Origin: Halorubrum aquaticum
GTDB taxonomy: Archaea; Halobacteriota; Halobacteria; Halobacteriales; Haloferacaceae
Assembly (NCBI RefSeq): GCF_900113615.1
Contig: NZ_FOPZ01000001.1
Location: forward strand, 186,001 to 250,000
DNA: 64,000 nucleotides
Direction: 5' to 3'
A program made the position numbers and the translations under genes. The notes under the pieces are model-generated. The model was not told the origin of the DNA, did no database searches, and saw only the letters and a list, made by a program, of their open reading frames with translations. Below, piece by piece: positions 50,964 to 58,689 of this stretch (position 1 is its first letter; every line of letters starts with the position of its first letter).

Positions 50964-51064
50964 TGGGCGGGAGCGGCGACGCGAACCGCTCGGACGAGCC
51001 CGCGGGTTCCCGGAGTGATCCCCGATCCCGGAGTGATCCCCGATCCCGGAGTGATCCCCGATGA
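50963..51064 (+). CDS. Micro-ORF (33 aa) bridging ilvC and leuC
   Basis: The ATG at 50963 overlaps the ilvC TGA (TGATG). The 33-codon frame ([15 protein letters not shown], then SRSDPR three times) ends in a TGA at 51062-51064 that overlaps the leuC ATG (51061) as ATGA. Every gene boundary from ilvC to leuB is thus linked by overlaps. The peptide is low-complexity and unlikely to fold. Keeping ribosomes moving into leuC is the likeliest role. Confidence 0.5.
   Translation: MGGSGDANRSDEPAGSRSDPRSRSDPRSRSDPR
51008..51061 (+). repeat. Three 18-bp tandem repeats ending at the leuC start codon
   Basis: The unit TCCCGGAGTGATCCCCGA occurs perfectly at 51008-51025, 51026-51043 and 51044-51061. The last base is the A of the leuC ATG. 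Each unit contains GGAG, and in the third copy this sits about 12 nt before the ATG, so the putative ribosome-binding site itself is triplicated. The unit is a multiple of three and keeps the micro-ORF in frame. Confidence 0.92.
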
Positions 51065-52482
51065 GCGAGGGGACGCTGTACGACAAGGTGTGGGACCGCC
51101 ACAAGGTGACGGAGTTGCCGACCGGACAGGACCAGCTGTTCGTCGGGCTCCACCTCGTCCACGAGGTCACCAGTCCGCAGGCGTTCGGCATGCTGAAGGA
51201 GCGCGATCAGGAGGTCGCGTTCCCCGAGCGCACGCACGCGACGGTCGACCACATCGTGCCGACCGGCAACCGCGACCGGCCGTACCGCGACGAGGCCGCG
51301 GAGGAGATGATGGCCGAACTCGAGGAGAACGTCCGCGGGTCCGGGATCGACTTCTCCGATCCCGACTCGGGCGATCAGGGCATCGTCCACGTCATCGGGC
51401 CGGAGCAGGGGCTCACCCAGCCCGGCATGACCATCGTCTGTGGCGACTCGCACACGTCGACACACGGCGCGTTCGGCGCGCTGGCGTTCGGCATCGGCAC
51501 CTCACAGATCCGCGACGTGCTGGCGACGGGCTGCGTCGCCATGGAGAAACAGAAGGTCCGTCGGATCGAGGTCACCGGCGAGCTCGGCGAGGGCGTCACC
51601 GCCAAGGACGTCATCCTGACGATCATCGGGAAGCTCGGGACCGACGGCGGCGTGGGCTACGTCTACGAGTACGCCGGCGAGGCCATCGAGAAGCTGGGCA
51701 TGGAGGGTCGGATGTCGATCTGTAACATGTCCATCGAGGGCGGCGCTCGCGCGGGGTACGTCAACCCCGACGAGACCACCTACGAGTGGCTGGAGGGGAC
51801 GGACGCCTTCGAGAACGATCCCGAGAAATTCGAGCGGCTGAAACCCTACTGGGAGTCGATCCGGACCGACGACGACGCCGAGTACGACGACGTGGTCACC
51901 ATCGACGGCTCGGCCATCGAGCCGACGGTCACCTGGGGGACCACCCCCGGACAGACCGCGGGGATCACCGAGCCGATCCCGGACCCCGAGGACCTGCCCG
52001 AGGAGGACCGCGACACCGCCCGTCGCGCGCAGAAACACATGCGCGTCGAGCCGGGCGACACGATGGAGGGCTACGAGATCGACGTGGCGTTCCTCGGATC
52101 GTGTACCAACGCGCGGCTGAAGGACCTCCGCGAGGCCGCGGCGTTCGTCGAGGGTCGCGAGGTCGACGACGACGTGCGTGCGATGGTCGTCCCCGGCAGC
52201 CAGCGCGTCCGCGACGCCGCGGAGGCGGAGGGGCTCGACGAGGTCTTCAAGGACGCCGGCTTCGACTGGCGTGAGCCCGGCTGTTCGATGTGTCTCGGCA
52301 TGAACGACGACCAGCTCCAGGGCGACGAGGCGAGCGCCTCGTCCTCGAACCGGAACTTCGTCGGTCGGCAGGGCTCGAAGGACGGCCGGACCGTCCTGAT
52401 GAGTCCGATCATGGTCGCGGCCGCGGCGGTGACCGGTGAGGTCACCGACGTGCGCGAGATGGAGGAGGTGGCGACCGTATGA
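51061..52482 (+). CDS. leuC: 3-Isopropylmalate dehydratase, large subunit
   Basis: A 473-residue aconitase-family protein that isomerises 2- to 3-isopropylmalate (and citramalate derivatives). The 4Fe-4S ligands are in [10 protein letters not shown] and GCSMCLGMN. Other family parts are [33 protein letters not shown] and RNFVGRQG. It is the long single-piece form used with a separate small subunit. The ATG overlaps the micro-ORF stop, and its own stop overlaps leuD. Confidence 0.94.
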   Translation: MSEGTLYDKVWDRHKVTELPTGQDQLFVGLHLVHEVTSPQAFGMLKERDQEVAFPERTHATVDHIVPTGNRDRPYRDEAAEEMMAELEENVRGSGIDFSDPDSGDQGIVHVIGPEQGLTQPGMTIVCGDSHTSTHGAFGALAFGIGTSQIRDVLATGCVAMEKQKVRRIEVTGELGEGVTAKDVILTIIGKLGTDGGVGYVYEYAGEAIEKLGMEGRMSICNMSIEGGARAGYVNPDETTYEWLEGTDAFENDPEKFERLKPYWESIRTDDDAEYDDVVTIDGSAIEPTVTWGTTPGQTAGITEPIPDPEDLPEEDRDTARRAQKHMRVEPGDTMEGYEIDVAFLGSCTNARLKDLREAAAFVEGREVDDDVRAMVVPGSQRVRDAAEAEGLDEVFKDAGFDWREPGCSMCLGMNDDQLQGDEASASSSNRNFVGRQGSKDGRTVLMSPIMVAAAAVTGEVTDVREMEEVATV

Positions 52483-53135
52483 GCTCGCCCGAGTTCAGCG
52501 CCGGCGAGGCACCGGCCGAGAAGGTGACCGAGGTCACCGGGACGGGGATCCCCGTCCGCGGGAACGACATCGACACCGACCAGATCATCCCCGCCCGGTT
52601 CATGAAGGTCGTCACCTTCGACGGGCTGGGACAGTTCTCCTTTTTCGACCAGCGGTTCGACGACGACGACAACGAGAAGGACCACCCCTTCAACGAGGAG
52701 CAGTACCGGGGCGCGAACGTGCTCGTCGTCAACGCGAACTTCGGCTGCGGCTCCTCGCGCGAGCACGCCCCGCAGGCGCTGATGCGCTGGGGGATCGACG
52801 CCGTCGTCGGCGAGTCGTTCGCGGAGATCTTCGCGGGCAACTGTCTCGCGCTCGGGGTCCCGACGGTCACCGCCGACCAGGAGTCCATCGAGGCGCTCCA
52901 GGACTACGTCGAGGCGAATCCCGACGCCGAGATCGACATCGACGTCGCGGCCGAGACGATCACCTACGACGACACCGTGATCGACGCGACGGTCCACGAC
53001 GCCCAGCGGAAGGCGCTCGTCGAGGGCGTCTGGGACACCACGGCGCTGATGGGCGCGAACGCGGGGGCGGTCCGTGAGACCGCCCGGTCGCTGCCGTACG
53101 TCCCCGAGGAGGACGTTCCGGGGGACGGCGCGTGA
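52479..53135 (+). CDS. leuD: 3-Isopropylmalate dehydratase, small subunit
   Basis: A 218-residue swivelling-domain subunit of the dehydratase. Conserved pieces are [33 protein letters not shown] and [15 protein letters not shown]. The N terminus has about 20 extra residues before the core. It overlaps leuC at the start (ATGA) and leuB at the end (GTGA), so the three are translated together. Confidence 0.94.
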   Translation: MSSPEFSAGEAPAEKVTEVTGTGIPVRGNDIDTDQIIPARFMKVVTFDGLGQFSFFDQRFDDDDNEKDHPFNEEQYRGANVLVVNANFGCGSSREHAPQALMRWGIDAVVGESFAEIFAGNCLALGVPTVTADQESIEALQDYVEANPDAEIDIDVAAETITYDDTVIDATVHDAQRKALVEGVWDTTALMGANAGAVRETARSLPYVPEEDVPGDGA

Positions 53136-54130
53136 GCCACGAGATCGCCGTCATCGAGGGCGACGGGATCGGACGGGAGGTCGTCCCGGCCGCCATCGAG
53201 GTGCTCGAGGCGCTCGAGGTCGACTTCGAGTTCGTCGAGGGCGAGGCCGGCGACGCGGTTCGGGAGGCGACCGGCGAGGCGCTCCCGGCGGAGACGTACG
53301 AACAGGTCGCCGACGCCGACGCGACGCTGTTCGGCGCGGCCGGCGAGACGGCCGCGGACGTCATCCTCCCGTTGCGCGAGGCGGTCGACTCCTTCGTCAA
53401 CGTCCGGCCCGCGAAGGCGTATCCCGGCGTCGACGCGCTGCGCCCGGAGACGGACGTGGTCTTCCTGCGTGAGAACACCGAGGGCGTCTACGCCGGCCAC
53501 GAGGACCGGCTCAGCGACGACCTCTCGACGCTGACGCGCGTGGTCACGTCCTCAGCCTCCCGCGAGCTGGCCGAGTACGCCTGCGAGTTCGTCGAGGACG
53601 GTCGCGGGCCCGCCGGCGACCCCGAGGAGGGGTTCACCGTCGCGCACAAGTCGAACGTGATGCGCGAGACCGACGGGCGCTTCCGCGAGGCGGTGCTCGC
53701 CGTCGCCGAGGAGCGCGGCGTCGACGCCGACGAGGAGCTGATGGACGCGTTCGCGACGAAGCTCCCGCTCGACCCCTCACAGTACGGCGTGGTCGTCTGT
53801 CCGAACCTCGCGGGCGACGTGCTCTCGGACCTGGCGGCGGGGCTCGTCGGCGGGCTCGGCCTGCTTCCCTCGGCGAACGTCGGCCACGACAACGCGCTCT
53901 TCGAGCCCGTCCACGGCACTGCGCCCGACATCGCCGGCGAGGGGATCGCGAACCCGACGGCGGCGGTGCTCTCGGCCGCGATGCTTCTCGAGTACCTCGG
54001 ACACGTCGAGGAGGGCACGCGGGTCCGGACCGCGGTCGAGTCGGTGCTCTCGGAGGGCCCCCGGACGGGGGACCTCGGCGGGGACGCGACGACCGAGGCG
54101 GTCACCGCGGCGATCGTCGACCGGCTGTAG
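53132..54130 (+). CDS. leuB: 3-Isopropylmalate dehydrogenase
   Basis: A 332-residue NAD-dependent decarboxylating dehydrogenase, the last leucine-specific oxidation before transamination. Motifs are [67 protein letters not shown] and [20 protein letters not shown]. It starts with GTG at 53132 overlapping the leuD stop. Last gene of the ilv-leu cluster. Confidence 0.93.
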   Translation: MSHEIAVIEGDGIGREVVPAAIEVLEALEVDFEFVEGEAGDAVREATGEALPAETYEQVADADATLFGAAGETAADVILPLREAVDSFVNVRPAKAYPGVDALRPETDVVFLRENTEGVYAGHEDRLSDDLSTLTRVVTSSASRELAEYACEFVEDGRGPAGDPEEGFTVAHKSNVMRETDGRFREAVLAVAEERGVDADEELMDAFATKLPLDPSQYGVVVCPNLAGDVLSDLAAGLVGGLGLLPSANVGHDNALFEPVHGTAPDIAGEGIANPTAAVLSAAMLLEYLGHVEEGTRVRTAVESVLSEGPRTGDLGGDATTEAVTAAIVDRL

Positions 54131-54212
54131 GTCGTCTCCCCCCTCCACTGCTTCCTCCGAGACGCCGCCAACGAACCACAAGAGACGAAACCCTGCGGCA
54201 CCTCGGAGGGGT

Positions 54213-54593
54213 ATGAGCAACTACGCGGTCGCGATGGAAGCAGCCTGGTTGGTCCGTGACGTCGAGGAGACCGACGACGCCATCGGCGTCGCGGTCAGCG
54301 AGGCCGGAAAGCGACTCAACGAGACGGACAAGCAGTACGTCGAGGTCGAGCCCGGCGTCACCGGCTGTCCCGCCTGCGGGGAGCCGTTCGACGCGGCCTT
54401 CCTCGCGGCGAACACGGCGCTCGTCGGACTCCTCCTGGAGATCGACGTCTTCAACGCCGACAGCGAGGAGCACGCGGAGCGGATCGCGAAGAGCGAGGTC
54501 GGCGGCGCGCTCCGGGACGTCCCGCTCGAGGTCATCGAGATCGTCGAAACGGAGGCGGACGAGGACGACGAGACGGACGACGGCGCGCGCTGA
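54213..54593 (+). CDS. UPF0212 (DUF555) family protein
   Basis: A 126-residue archaeal protein of the UPF0212 family. Recognisable core: NYAVAMEAAWLVRDV, NETDKQYVEVEPGVTGCPACGEPFDAAFLAANTALVGLLLE. The CPACG pair suggests metal binding. Function unknown. It has a clear ribosome-binding site (GGAGG about 6 nt before the ATG), unlike most genes here, so it is probably read from a leadered mRNA. Confidence 0.9.
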   Translation: MSNYAVAMEAAWLVRDVEETDDAIGVAVSEAGKRLNETDKQYVEVEPGVTGCPACGEPFDAAFLAANTALVGLLLEIDVFNADSEEHAERIAKSEVGGALRDVPLEVIEIVETEADEDDETDDGAR

Positions 54594-54616
54594 ACGACCG
54601 ACCGCCGAAACCTTTT

Positions 54617-54637
54617 CTAATAACCAGAGGTTATTAG
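54617..54637. promoter_or_regulatory. Perfect palindrome at the start of the XRE-CBS gene (probable autoregulatory operator)
   Basis: CTAATAACC (54617-54625) and GGTTATTAG (54629-54637) are perfect inverted copies around AGA, ending four bases before the ATG at 54642. The TATA-like ttttcta is just upstream, so the site covers the transcription start. Such placement suits repression by the product of the gene itself. Confidence 0.75.
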
Positions 54638-54641
54638 CCGT

Positions 54642-55181
54642 ATGGAGCTTCCGACGCCACAGGACCTGCGCGAACGACGCACGTCGCTCGAACTGACCCA
54701 GAGCGCGCTCGCGGACGCCGCGGGCGTCTCACAGCCGCTCATCGCCCGCATCGAGGGCGGCGACGTCGATCCGCGGCTCTCGACGCTGCGGCGGATCGTG
54801 AACGCCCTCCAGGAGGCCGAAGGGGAGGTCGTACGCGCGTCCGACCTGATGAACGAGACCGTGATCAGCGTCGCCCCCGACGACGCCGTGAGCGACGCGG
54901 TCGAGCTGATGGAGCGGGAGGCGTACTCCCAGCTCCCCGTTCTCCAGAACGGCGTCCCCGTCGGCTCGATCAGCCAGGGGGACGTGGTCCACGCGGGCGA
55001 GAACGTCGGCGATCACCCCGTCAGCGAGGTGATGAGCGAGTCGTTCCCCACCGTCGCGCCCGGCGCGACCGTCGACGAGGTCCGGAACTTGCTCGACCAC
55101 TACAAGGCCGTGATGGTGACCGACGGCGGGGAGACGGTGGGGATACTCACCGAGGCCGACATCGCCGCACACCTGTCGTAG
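54642..55181 (+). CDS. XRE-type HTH regulator with CBS domain pair
   Basis: A 179-residue protein. Residues 8-62 are a Cro/C1-type helix-turn-helix (DLRERRTSLELTQSALADAAGVSQPLIARIEGGDVDPRLSTLRRI). Residues about 69-178 are two CBS domains (VISVAPDDAVSDAVELMERE, and FPTVAPGATVDEVRNLLDHYKAVMV), which usually bind adenine nucleotides or SAM. It is thus a DNA-binding protein gated by a small ligand. The palindrome at 54617-54637 is its probable binding site. Confidence 0.9.
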   Translation: MELPTPQDLRERRTSLELTQSALADAAGVSQPLIARIEGGDVDPRLSTLRRIVNALQEAEGEVVRASDLMNETVISVAPDDAVSDAVELMEREAYSQLPVLQNGVPVGSISQGDVVHAGENVGDHPVSEVMSESFPTVAPGATVDEVRNLLDHYKAVMVTDGGETVGILTEADIAAHLS

Positions 55182-55229
55182 GCACGTTCGGGGGCTCGGT
55201 TCGGCGCGTCAGTCGGCTCCGCTTGCGAG

Positions 55230-55484
55230 TCACTCCTCGCGGCTCTCCGAGAGGTGCTCCCAGATCTCCGTACAGCCGGCACCGTCCTTCAGGTCCTCGA
55301 GGTGATCGGCCTCGTCGCCGCCCGCCGGTTTTCGGGGCGCTTCCGCGTCCGGATCCGGATCGGTGCTCGCGGTTTCCTCGGTCGATCGCTCGCCGGCCGA
55401 GTCGTCGCTCTCGACGTCGTCCGGGGACGGTCGGGAACCGCCGCCGTTGGCGGTCCGCCGCCGAGACTGGCGTCTCTGGGTCAT
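55230..55484 (-). CDS. Small acidic protein of unknown function
   Basis: An 84-residue hydrophilic protein with a basic start (MTQRRQSRRRTANGG), a long acidic Ser/Thr/Pro-rich middle that is probably disordered, and a folded-looking end (EADHLEDLKDGAGCTEIWEHLSESREE). No family assigned. Its ATG overlaps the stop of the upstream micro-ORF. Convergent with the XRE-CBS gene. Confidence 0.6.
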   Translation of the reverse strand: MTQRRQSRRRTANGGGSRPSPDDVESDDSAGERSTEETASTDPDPDAEAPRKPAGGDEADHLEDLKDGAGCTEIWEHLSESREE

Positions 55485-55606
55485 CGGTCGACCCCTGGCT
55501 CGAACAGCTCGGGCGCGACGTCGGCGGACGCGTGCTGGCGATGTGCTCCGCCGCCGTCGGGATCGCTCGGGGGGTCGGTAACGGTCTCGGGTGTCGTCTC
55601 GGTCAT
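55481..55606 (-). CDS. Leaderless micro-ORF (41 aa) coupled to the 84-residue protein
   Basis: On the minus strand the ATG at 55606 starts a 41-codon frame (MTETTPETVTDPPSDPDGGG..., ending FEPGVDR). It ends in a TGA (55483-55481) overlapping the next ATG (55484). A TATA-like CTTATG centred near 55634 is about 27 nt upstream. Composition is acidic like real proteins of this genome, so this one may be a true small protein. The 216-bp gap from here to 55823 shows nothing else I can name. Confidence 0.55.
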   Translation of the reverse strand: MTETTPETVTDPPSDPDGGGAHRQHASADVAPELFEPGVDR

Positions 55607-55822
55607 CGATCCCGCCTACGACTGCCCCGATCATAAGGGACGCCTCACGAGTAAATCGAACCACTACTCCCGGGTAGCGGAACCCATGTCCGGTACTCGT
55701 GACGCCGATATCGGACCCGACCGGCCCGCTGTCGGGCGGTTTTCTCGATCCACTCCGTCCCCGACGTCGACCCGGCTTGCGAGCACCGCTACACATTGGG
55801 TCCTCGCGCTCGAAGCGGGGGT

Positions 55823-56131
55823 GTGACCACTCGCTTGCGCGTGCTCGACGACGGGGCGTGGATATCGATCGACGACGGCCGTGAGGTCCGCGTGAGCGAA
55901 CTCTGGCGGCTCGACGCGCCCGATTTCTGTGGCTGTGATCTGGCGGACCTCGTCGTCGAGAACTTCCAGGAGGTCGGCGTCGACGGGTCACGAGTGGAGG
56001 TCCGCGTCTACGGTCAGTGTATCGCGTGCGGCGAGACCGGGATCACCGACTGGCTCCCGGTCGGCCGGATACGGGGCGGCGAGTTCGTCGAGTTCGACCG
56101 TTCCTGCGTCCGCCGGACGCGACGCGACTGA
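55823..56131 (+). CDS. Small cysteine-containing protein upstream of nirA
   Basis: A 102-103-residue protein beginning with GTG at 55823 (TTRLRVLDDGAWISIDDG after the initiator). Four cysteines in two pairs (FCGCDL, QCIACGET) look like a metal or zinc-ribbon site. An in-frame ATG nine codons upstream (55796) is an alternative start. No family recognised. It precedes the nitrite reductase gene on the same strand, with hairpins between. Confidence 0.65.
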   Translation: MTTRLRVLDDGAWISIDDGREVRVSELWRLDAPDFCGCDLADLVVENFQEVGVDGSRVEVRVYGQCIACGETGITDWLPVGRIRGGEFVEFDRSCVRRTRRD

Positions 56132-56138
56132 CCCGGCA

Positions 56139-56163
56139 GGTGTTGCCCCTTCGGAGGGGCACC
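56139..56163 (+). promoter_or_regulatory. Hairpin(s) between the cysteine protein gene and nirA
   Basis: GCCCCT (56145-56150) pairs with AGGGGC (56155-56160) around TCGG, extended by GGT/ACC across a small bulge. A competing pairing, GTTGCCC (56142-56148) with GGGCAAC (56164-56170), uses part of the same left arm. Either a terminator for the preceding gene or a switch upstream of nirA. The likely nirA TATA (ctatgt, 56190-56195) is downstream. Confidence 0.45.
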
Positions 56164-56221
56164 GGGCAACGTTGACTCCACGGGTCCCCCTATGTGATCG
56201 GCGGCCGTGTGTCGGAACACG

Positions 56222-57988
56222 ATGCCAACGGACGTCGAGAAATGGAAATCCGAGGCCTACGGCGAGGAGGTACGCGAGCGCCTCTTCGAGTTCGCCGAGG
56301 CGGGGTTCGATTCGATCCCCGACGACGAGCGGGACGCCTGGTTCGAGCGGTTCAAGTGGTGGGGGCTGTACCACCAGCGGAACGGCCAGGAGGGATACTT
56401 CATGATGCGGATCGGGACGCCGAACGGCGTGCTCGAACCCGGACAGCTCCGCGTCGTCGGCGAGATAGCCGACGAGTACGCCCGCGGCCCGGGGAGGAAC
56501 CCGATCTTCGGCGACGCCTACGCCGACTTCACCACCCGCCAGTCGATCCAGCTCCACTGGATCGAACTCTCGGACGTGCCCGCGATCTTCGAGAAGCTCG
56601 ACGAGAACGGGCTCTCCACCCAGCAGGCGTGTGGCGACTCTTGGCGGAACATCGTCGGGAACCCCGTCGCCGGCAAGGACGGTCAGGAGGTGATCGACGC
56701 CTGGCCCGTCATCCGCGAGCTCAACGAGACGTTCAAGGGCAACGAGGACCACGAGAACCTCCCCCGCAAGTGGAAGGTCTCCGTGACTGGCTCCGCGGAC
56801 GGCTCCGGACAGGGCGACATCAACGACTTGGCGTTCGAGCCCGCCTACAAGGCGGTCGACGGGGACGGCGCGGCGGGCGGCGAGGACGTCGTCGGCTTCA
56901 ACGTCCGGGTCGGCGGCGGGCTCGCGCGCAACGAGCCGCGGTTCGCCCGCGACATCGACGTCTGGGTGCCGCCGGAGCGAGTCCCGGACGTCGCCGGCGG
57001 GCTCTCCGGGCTCTTCCGGGACTACGGCGACCGCGAGGACCGATACAACGCCCGGGTGAAGTTCCTCGTCGACGAGTGGGGCGCGGAGGAGGTCCGCGAG
57101 ACGCTTCAAGAGGAGTACGTCGACTTCGAACTCGAGAGCGCCGGCCGGGACGTCCGCGAAGAGTACACCTACAACGCGGGCGAGGGAGAGCGCAACGACC
57201 TGATCGGCGTCCACGACCAGAAGGACGGGACGAACTTCGTCGGCCTGAACGTGCTCGTCGGTCGGATGGGCGCGGCCGACGTGCTCGACCTCGCCGACCT
57301 CGCCGAGGAGTACGGATCGGGAGAGGTCCGGCTCTCACAGCGGCAGAACGTGATCGTCACCGACGTGCCCGACGACGCCCTCGAGGACTTCCTCGAGGAG
57401 CCGCTACTCGAGCACTACTCGCCGGACCCGTCGCCGTTCATGCGCGGCTCCGTCGCGTGTACCGGCACGGAGTTCTGCTCGCTCTCCATCGTCGAGACGA
57501 AGAACCGGCAGGTCCGGTTCGCCCGCTGGCTCAAGGAGAACGCGGAACTCCCCGCCGACGTCGACGAGTTCCACGTCCACCTCTCGGGGTGTACCGCGTC
57601 GTGTGCGCAGCCGCAGATCGCCGACGTGAGCCTCCGGGGCATGAAGACGCGGAAGGACGGCGACCCGGTCGAGGCGCTCGACGTGGGACTCGGCGGCGGG
57701 CTCGGCGAGGACCCCGGGTTCGCGCGCTGGGTGACCCAGCGCGTGCCCGTGGACGAGGTGCCCGGCGCGATCGCCAACCTGCTCGAGACCTTCGCCGACC
57801 GGCGCGAGGAGGGCGAGTCGTTCCGCGCGTTCGTCGCCCGCCACGACGACGAGGAACTCGACGCGTTCGTCGACCCCGAGGAGACCGACTACGAGGACCC
57901 GATGATGCACAACACGAAGCGCACCTGGTACCCGTACGCCGAGGACGACGGGCTCGAGGACGCCCCGCCGACCCCGGCGGACGACTGA
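56222..57988 (+). CDS. nirA: Ferredoxin-dependent assimilatory nitrite reductase
   Basis: A 588-residue siroheme/4Fe-4S enzyme reducing nitrite to ammonia in the cytoplasm. The cluster-siroheme cysteines are in ACTGTEFCSLSIVETKNR and HLSGCTASCAQPQIAD. The two-fold repeated ferrodoxin-like domains are seen in NVRVGGGLARNEPRFARD and VGLGGGLGEDPGFARW. A sulfite reductase is less likely given the overall family resemblance. ATG 56222 lies 27-30 nt after a TATA-like element. An imperfect dyad CGTGT-N6-ACACG (56206-56221) abuts the start. No nitrate reductase or transporter is in the window. Confidence 0.9.
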   Translation: MPTDVEKWKSEAYGEEVRERLFEFAEAGFDSIPDDERDAWFERFKWWGLYHQRNGQEGYFMMRIGTPNGVLEPGQLRVVGEIADEYARGPGRNPIFGDAYADFTTRQSIQLHWIELSDVPAIFEKLDENGLSTQQACGDSWRNIVGNPVAGKDGQEVIDAWPVIRELNETFKGNEDHENLPRKWKVSVTGSADGSGQGDINDLAFEPAYKAVDGDGAAGGEDVVGFNVRVGGGLARNEPRFARDIDVWVPPERVPDVAGGLSGLFRDYGDREDRYNARVKFLVDEWGAEEVRETLQEEYVDFELESAGRDVREEYTYNAGEGERNDLIGVHDQKDGTNFVGLNVLVGRMGAADVLDLADLAEEYGSGEVRLSQRQNVIVTDVPDDALEDFLEEPLLEHYSPDPSPFMRGSVACTGTEFCSLSIVETKNRQVRFARWLKENAELPADVDEFHVHLSGCTASCAQPQIADVSLRGMKTRKDGDPVEALDVGLGGGLGEDPGFARWVTQRVPVDEVPGAIANLLETFADRREEGESFRAFVARHDDEELDAFVDPEETDYEDPMMHNTKRTWYPYAEDDGLEDAPPTPADD

Positions 57989-58003
57989 GATGGAGGGGTA
58001 GAG

Positions 58004-58300
58004 ATGAGCGACCGACTGCTCCGCGTGAACGCGTACACGACGCTGGACTTCGTGGACGCGCGGGCGCGAGGACACGACTTCGAGGCGGACGCGCCGGGCA
58101 TCGTGAACGTCACCGCGCCGCGGGAGGACCCCGACCGCGTCGACCTCCAGGTCGAACTCGACGAGACGGCGATCGACGACCTCCCGGCACACGCCGACGA
58201 GGTCGAGTTGTCGCCGGCGCAGGCGCGAACCCTCGCCGAGGCGCTGGAGTCGGCCGCGGACCGCGTCGAGGCCGCGCAGGGCGACGCCGACGACGAGTGA
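58004..58300 (+). CDS. Small haloarchaeal protein downstream of nirA (DUF6360-like)
   Basis: A 98-residue acidic protein starting 15 nt after nirA with a purine-rich ribosome-binding site (GGAGGGG). The sequence RLLRVNAYTTLDFVDARARGHDFEADAPGIVNVTAP followed by a C-terminal helix matches what I recall of DUF6360, a haloarchaeal family next to nitrite reductase; the family name is tentative. Probably co-transcribed with nirA. Confidence 0.75.
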   Translation: MSDRLLRVNAYTTLDFVDARARGHDFEADAPGIVNVTAPREDPDRVDLQVELDETAIDDLPAHADEVELSPAQARTLAEALESAADRVEAAQGDADDE

Positions 58301-58346
58301 ATCGCGGCGGCGGCATCACTCACCGATTGATCTGGCGGTGGCGCGC

Positions 58347-58375
58347 CCGGTCGCGGGCCGGCGGCCCGCGACCGG
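58347..58375. terminator. Strong GC hairpin between convergent nirA-unit and purM
   Basis: CCGGTCGCGGGCC (58347-58359) pairs perfectly with GGCCCGCGACCGG (58363-58375) around a 3-nt GGC loop: 13 bp of nearly pure GC. It is 47 nt after the last plus-strand stop, in a convergent gap. No T run follows; a bidirectional terminator or a repeat end are both possible. Confidence 0.5.
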
Positions 58376-58468
58376 AACGCGAGGGAGTTGCGAGCGCGAA
58401 CGCGCGAGCAACGAGGCTGGGGAGGCGTGAGGTGCGGTCGCAGTGCTGTGCGGTTCGGGAGGGGGACT

Positions 58469-58582
58469 CAAAGGGGCAGTCGTGAGGACGAAGACGCGCG
58501 ACGCAAGCACCGCAACGAAGGAGCGATAGCGACTGAGTGAGGAGCACAGCGAGCGCATCGAGCCCTCACGACTGGGGCTTTG
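58469..58582. repeat. Inverted-repeat element of about 114 bp in the nirA/purM gap
   Basis: CAAAGGGGCAGTCGTGAGG (58469-58487) and CCTCACGACTGGGGCTTTG (58564-58582) are inverted copies with 16 of 19 positions matching. The 76-bp interior has no ORF and has GAGCG/GTGAG-type short motifs common in haloarchaeal dispersed repeats. It may be a non-autonomous dispersed repeat or a structured RNA. With the hairpin at 58347 it accounts for most of the 389-bp gene-free stretch 58301-58689. Confidence 0.5.
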
Positions 58583-58689
58583 GCGGGGATCCGCACGACC
58601 CTGTTTTCTGCTTCGTACTATCGAATGACTGGAGATTCGGTGGCGTCGATCCAGTCGGCAACGGCGTGGATCCGGGCGACTGTCGCCTC

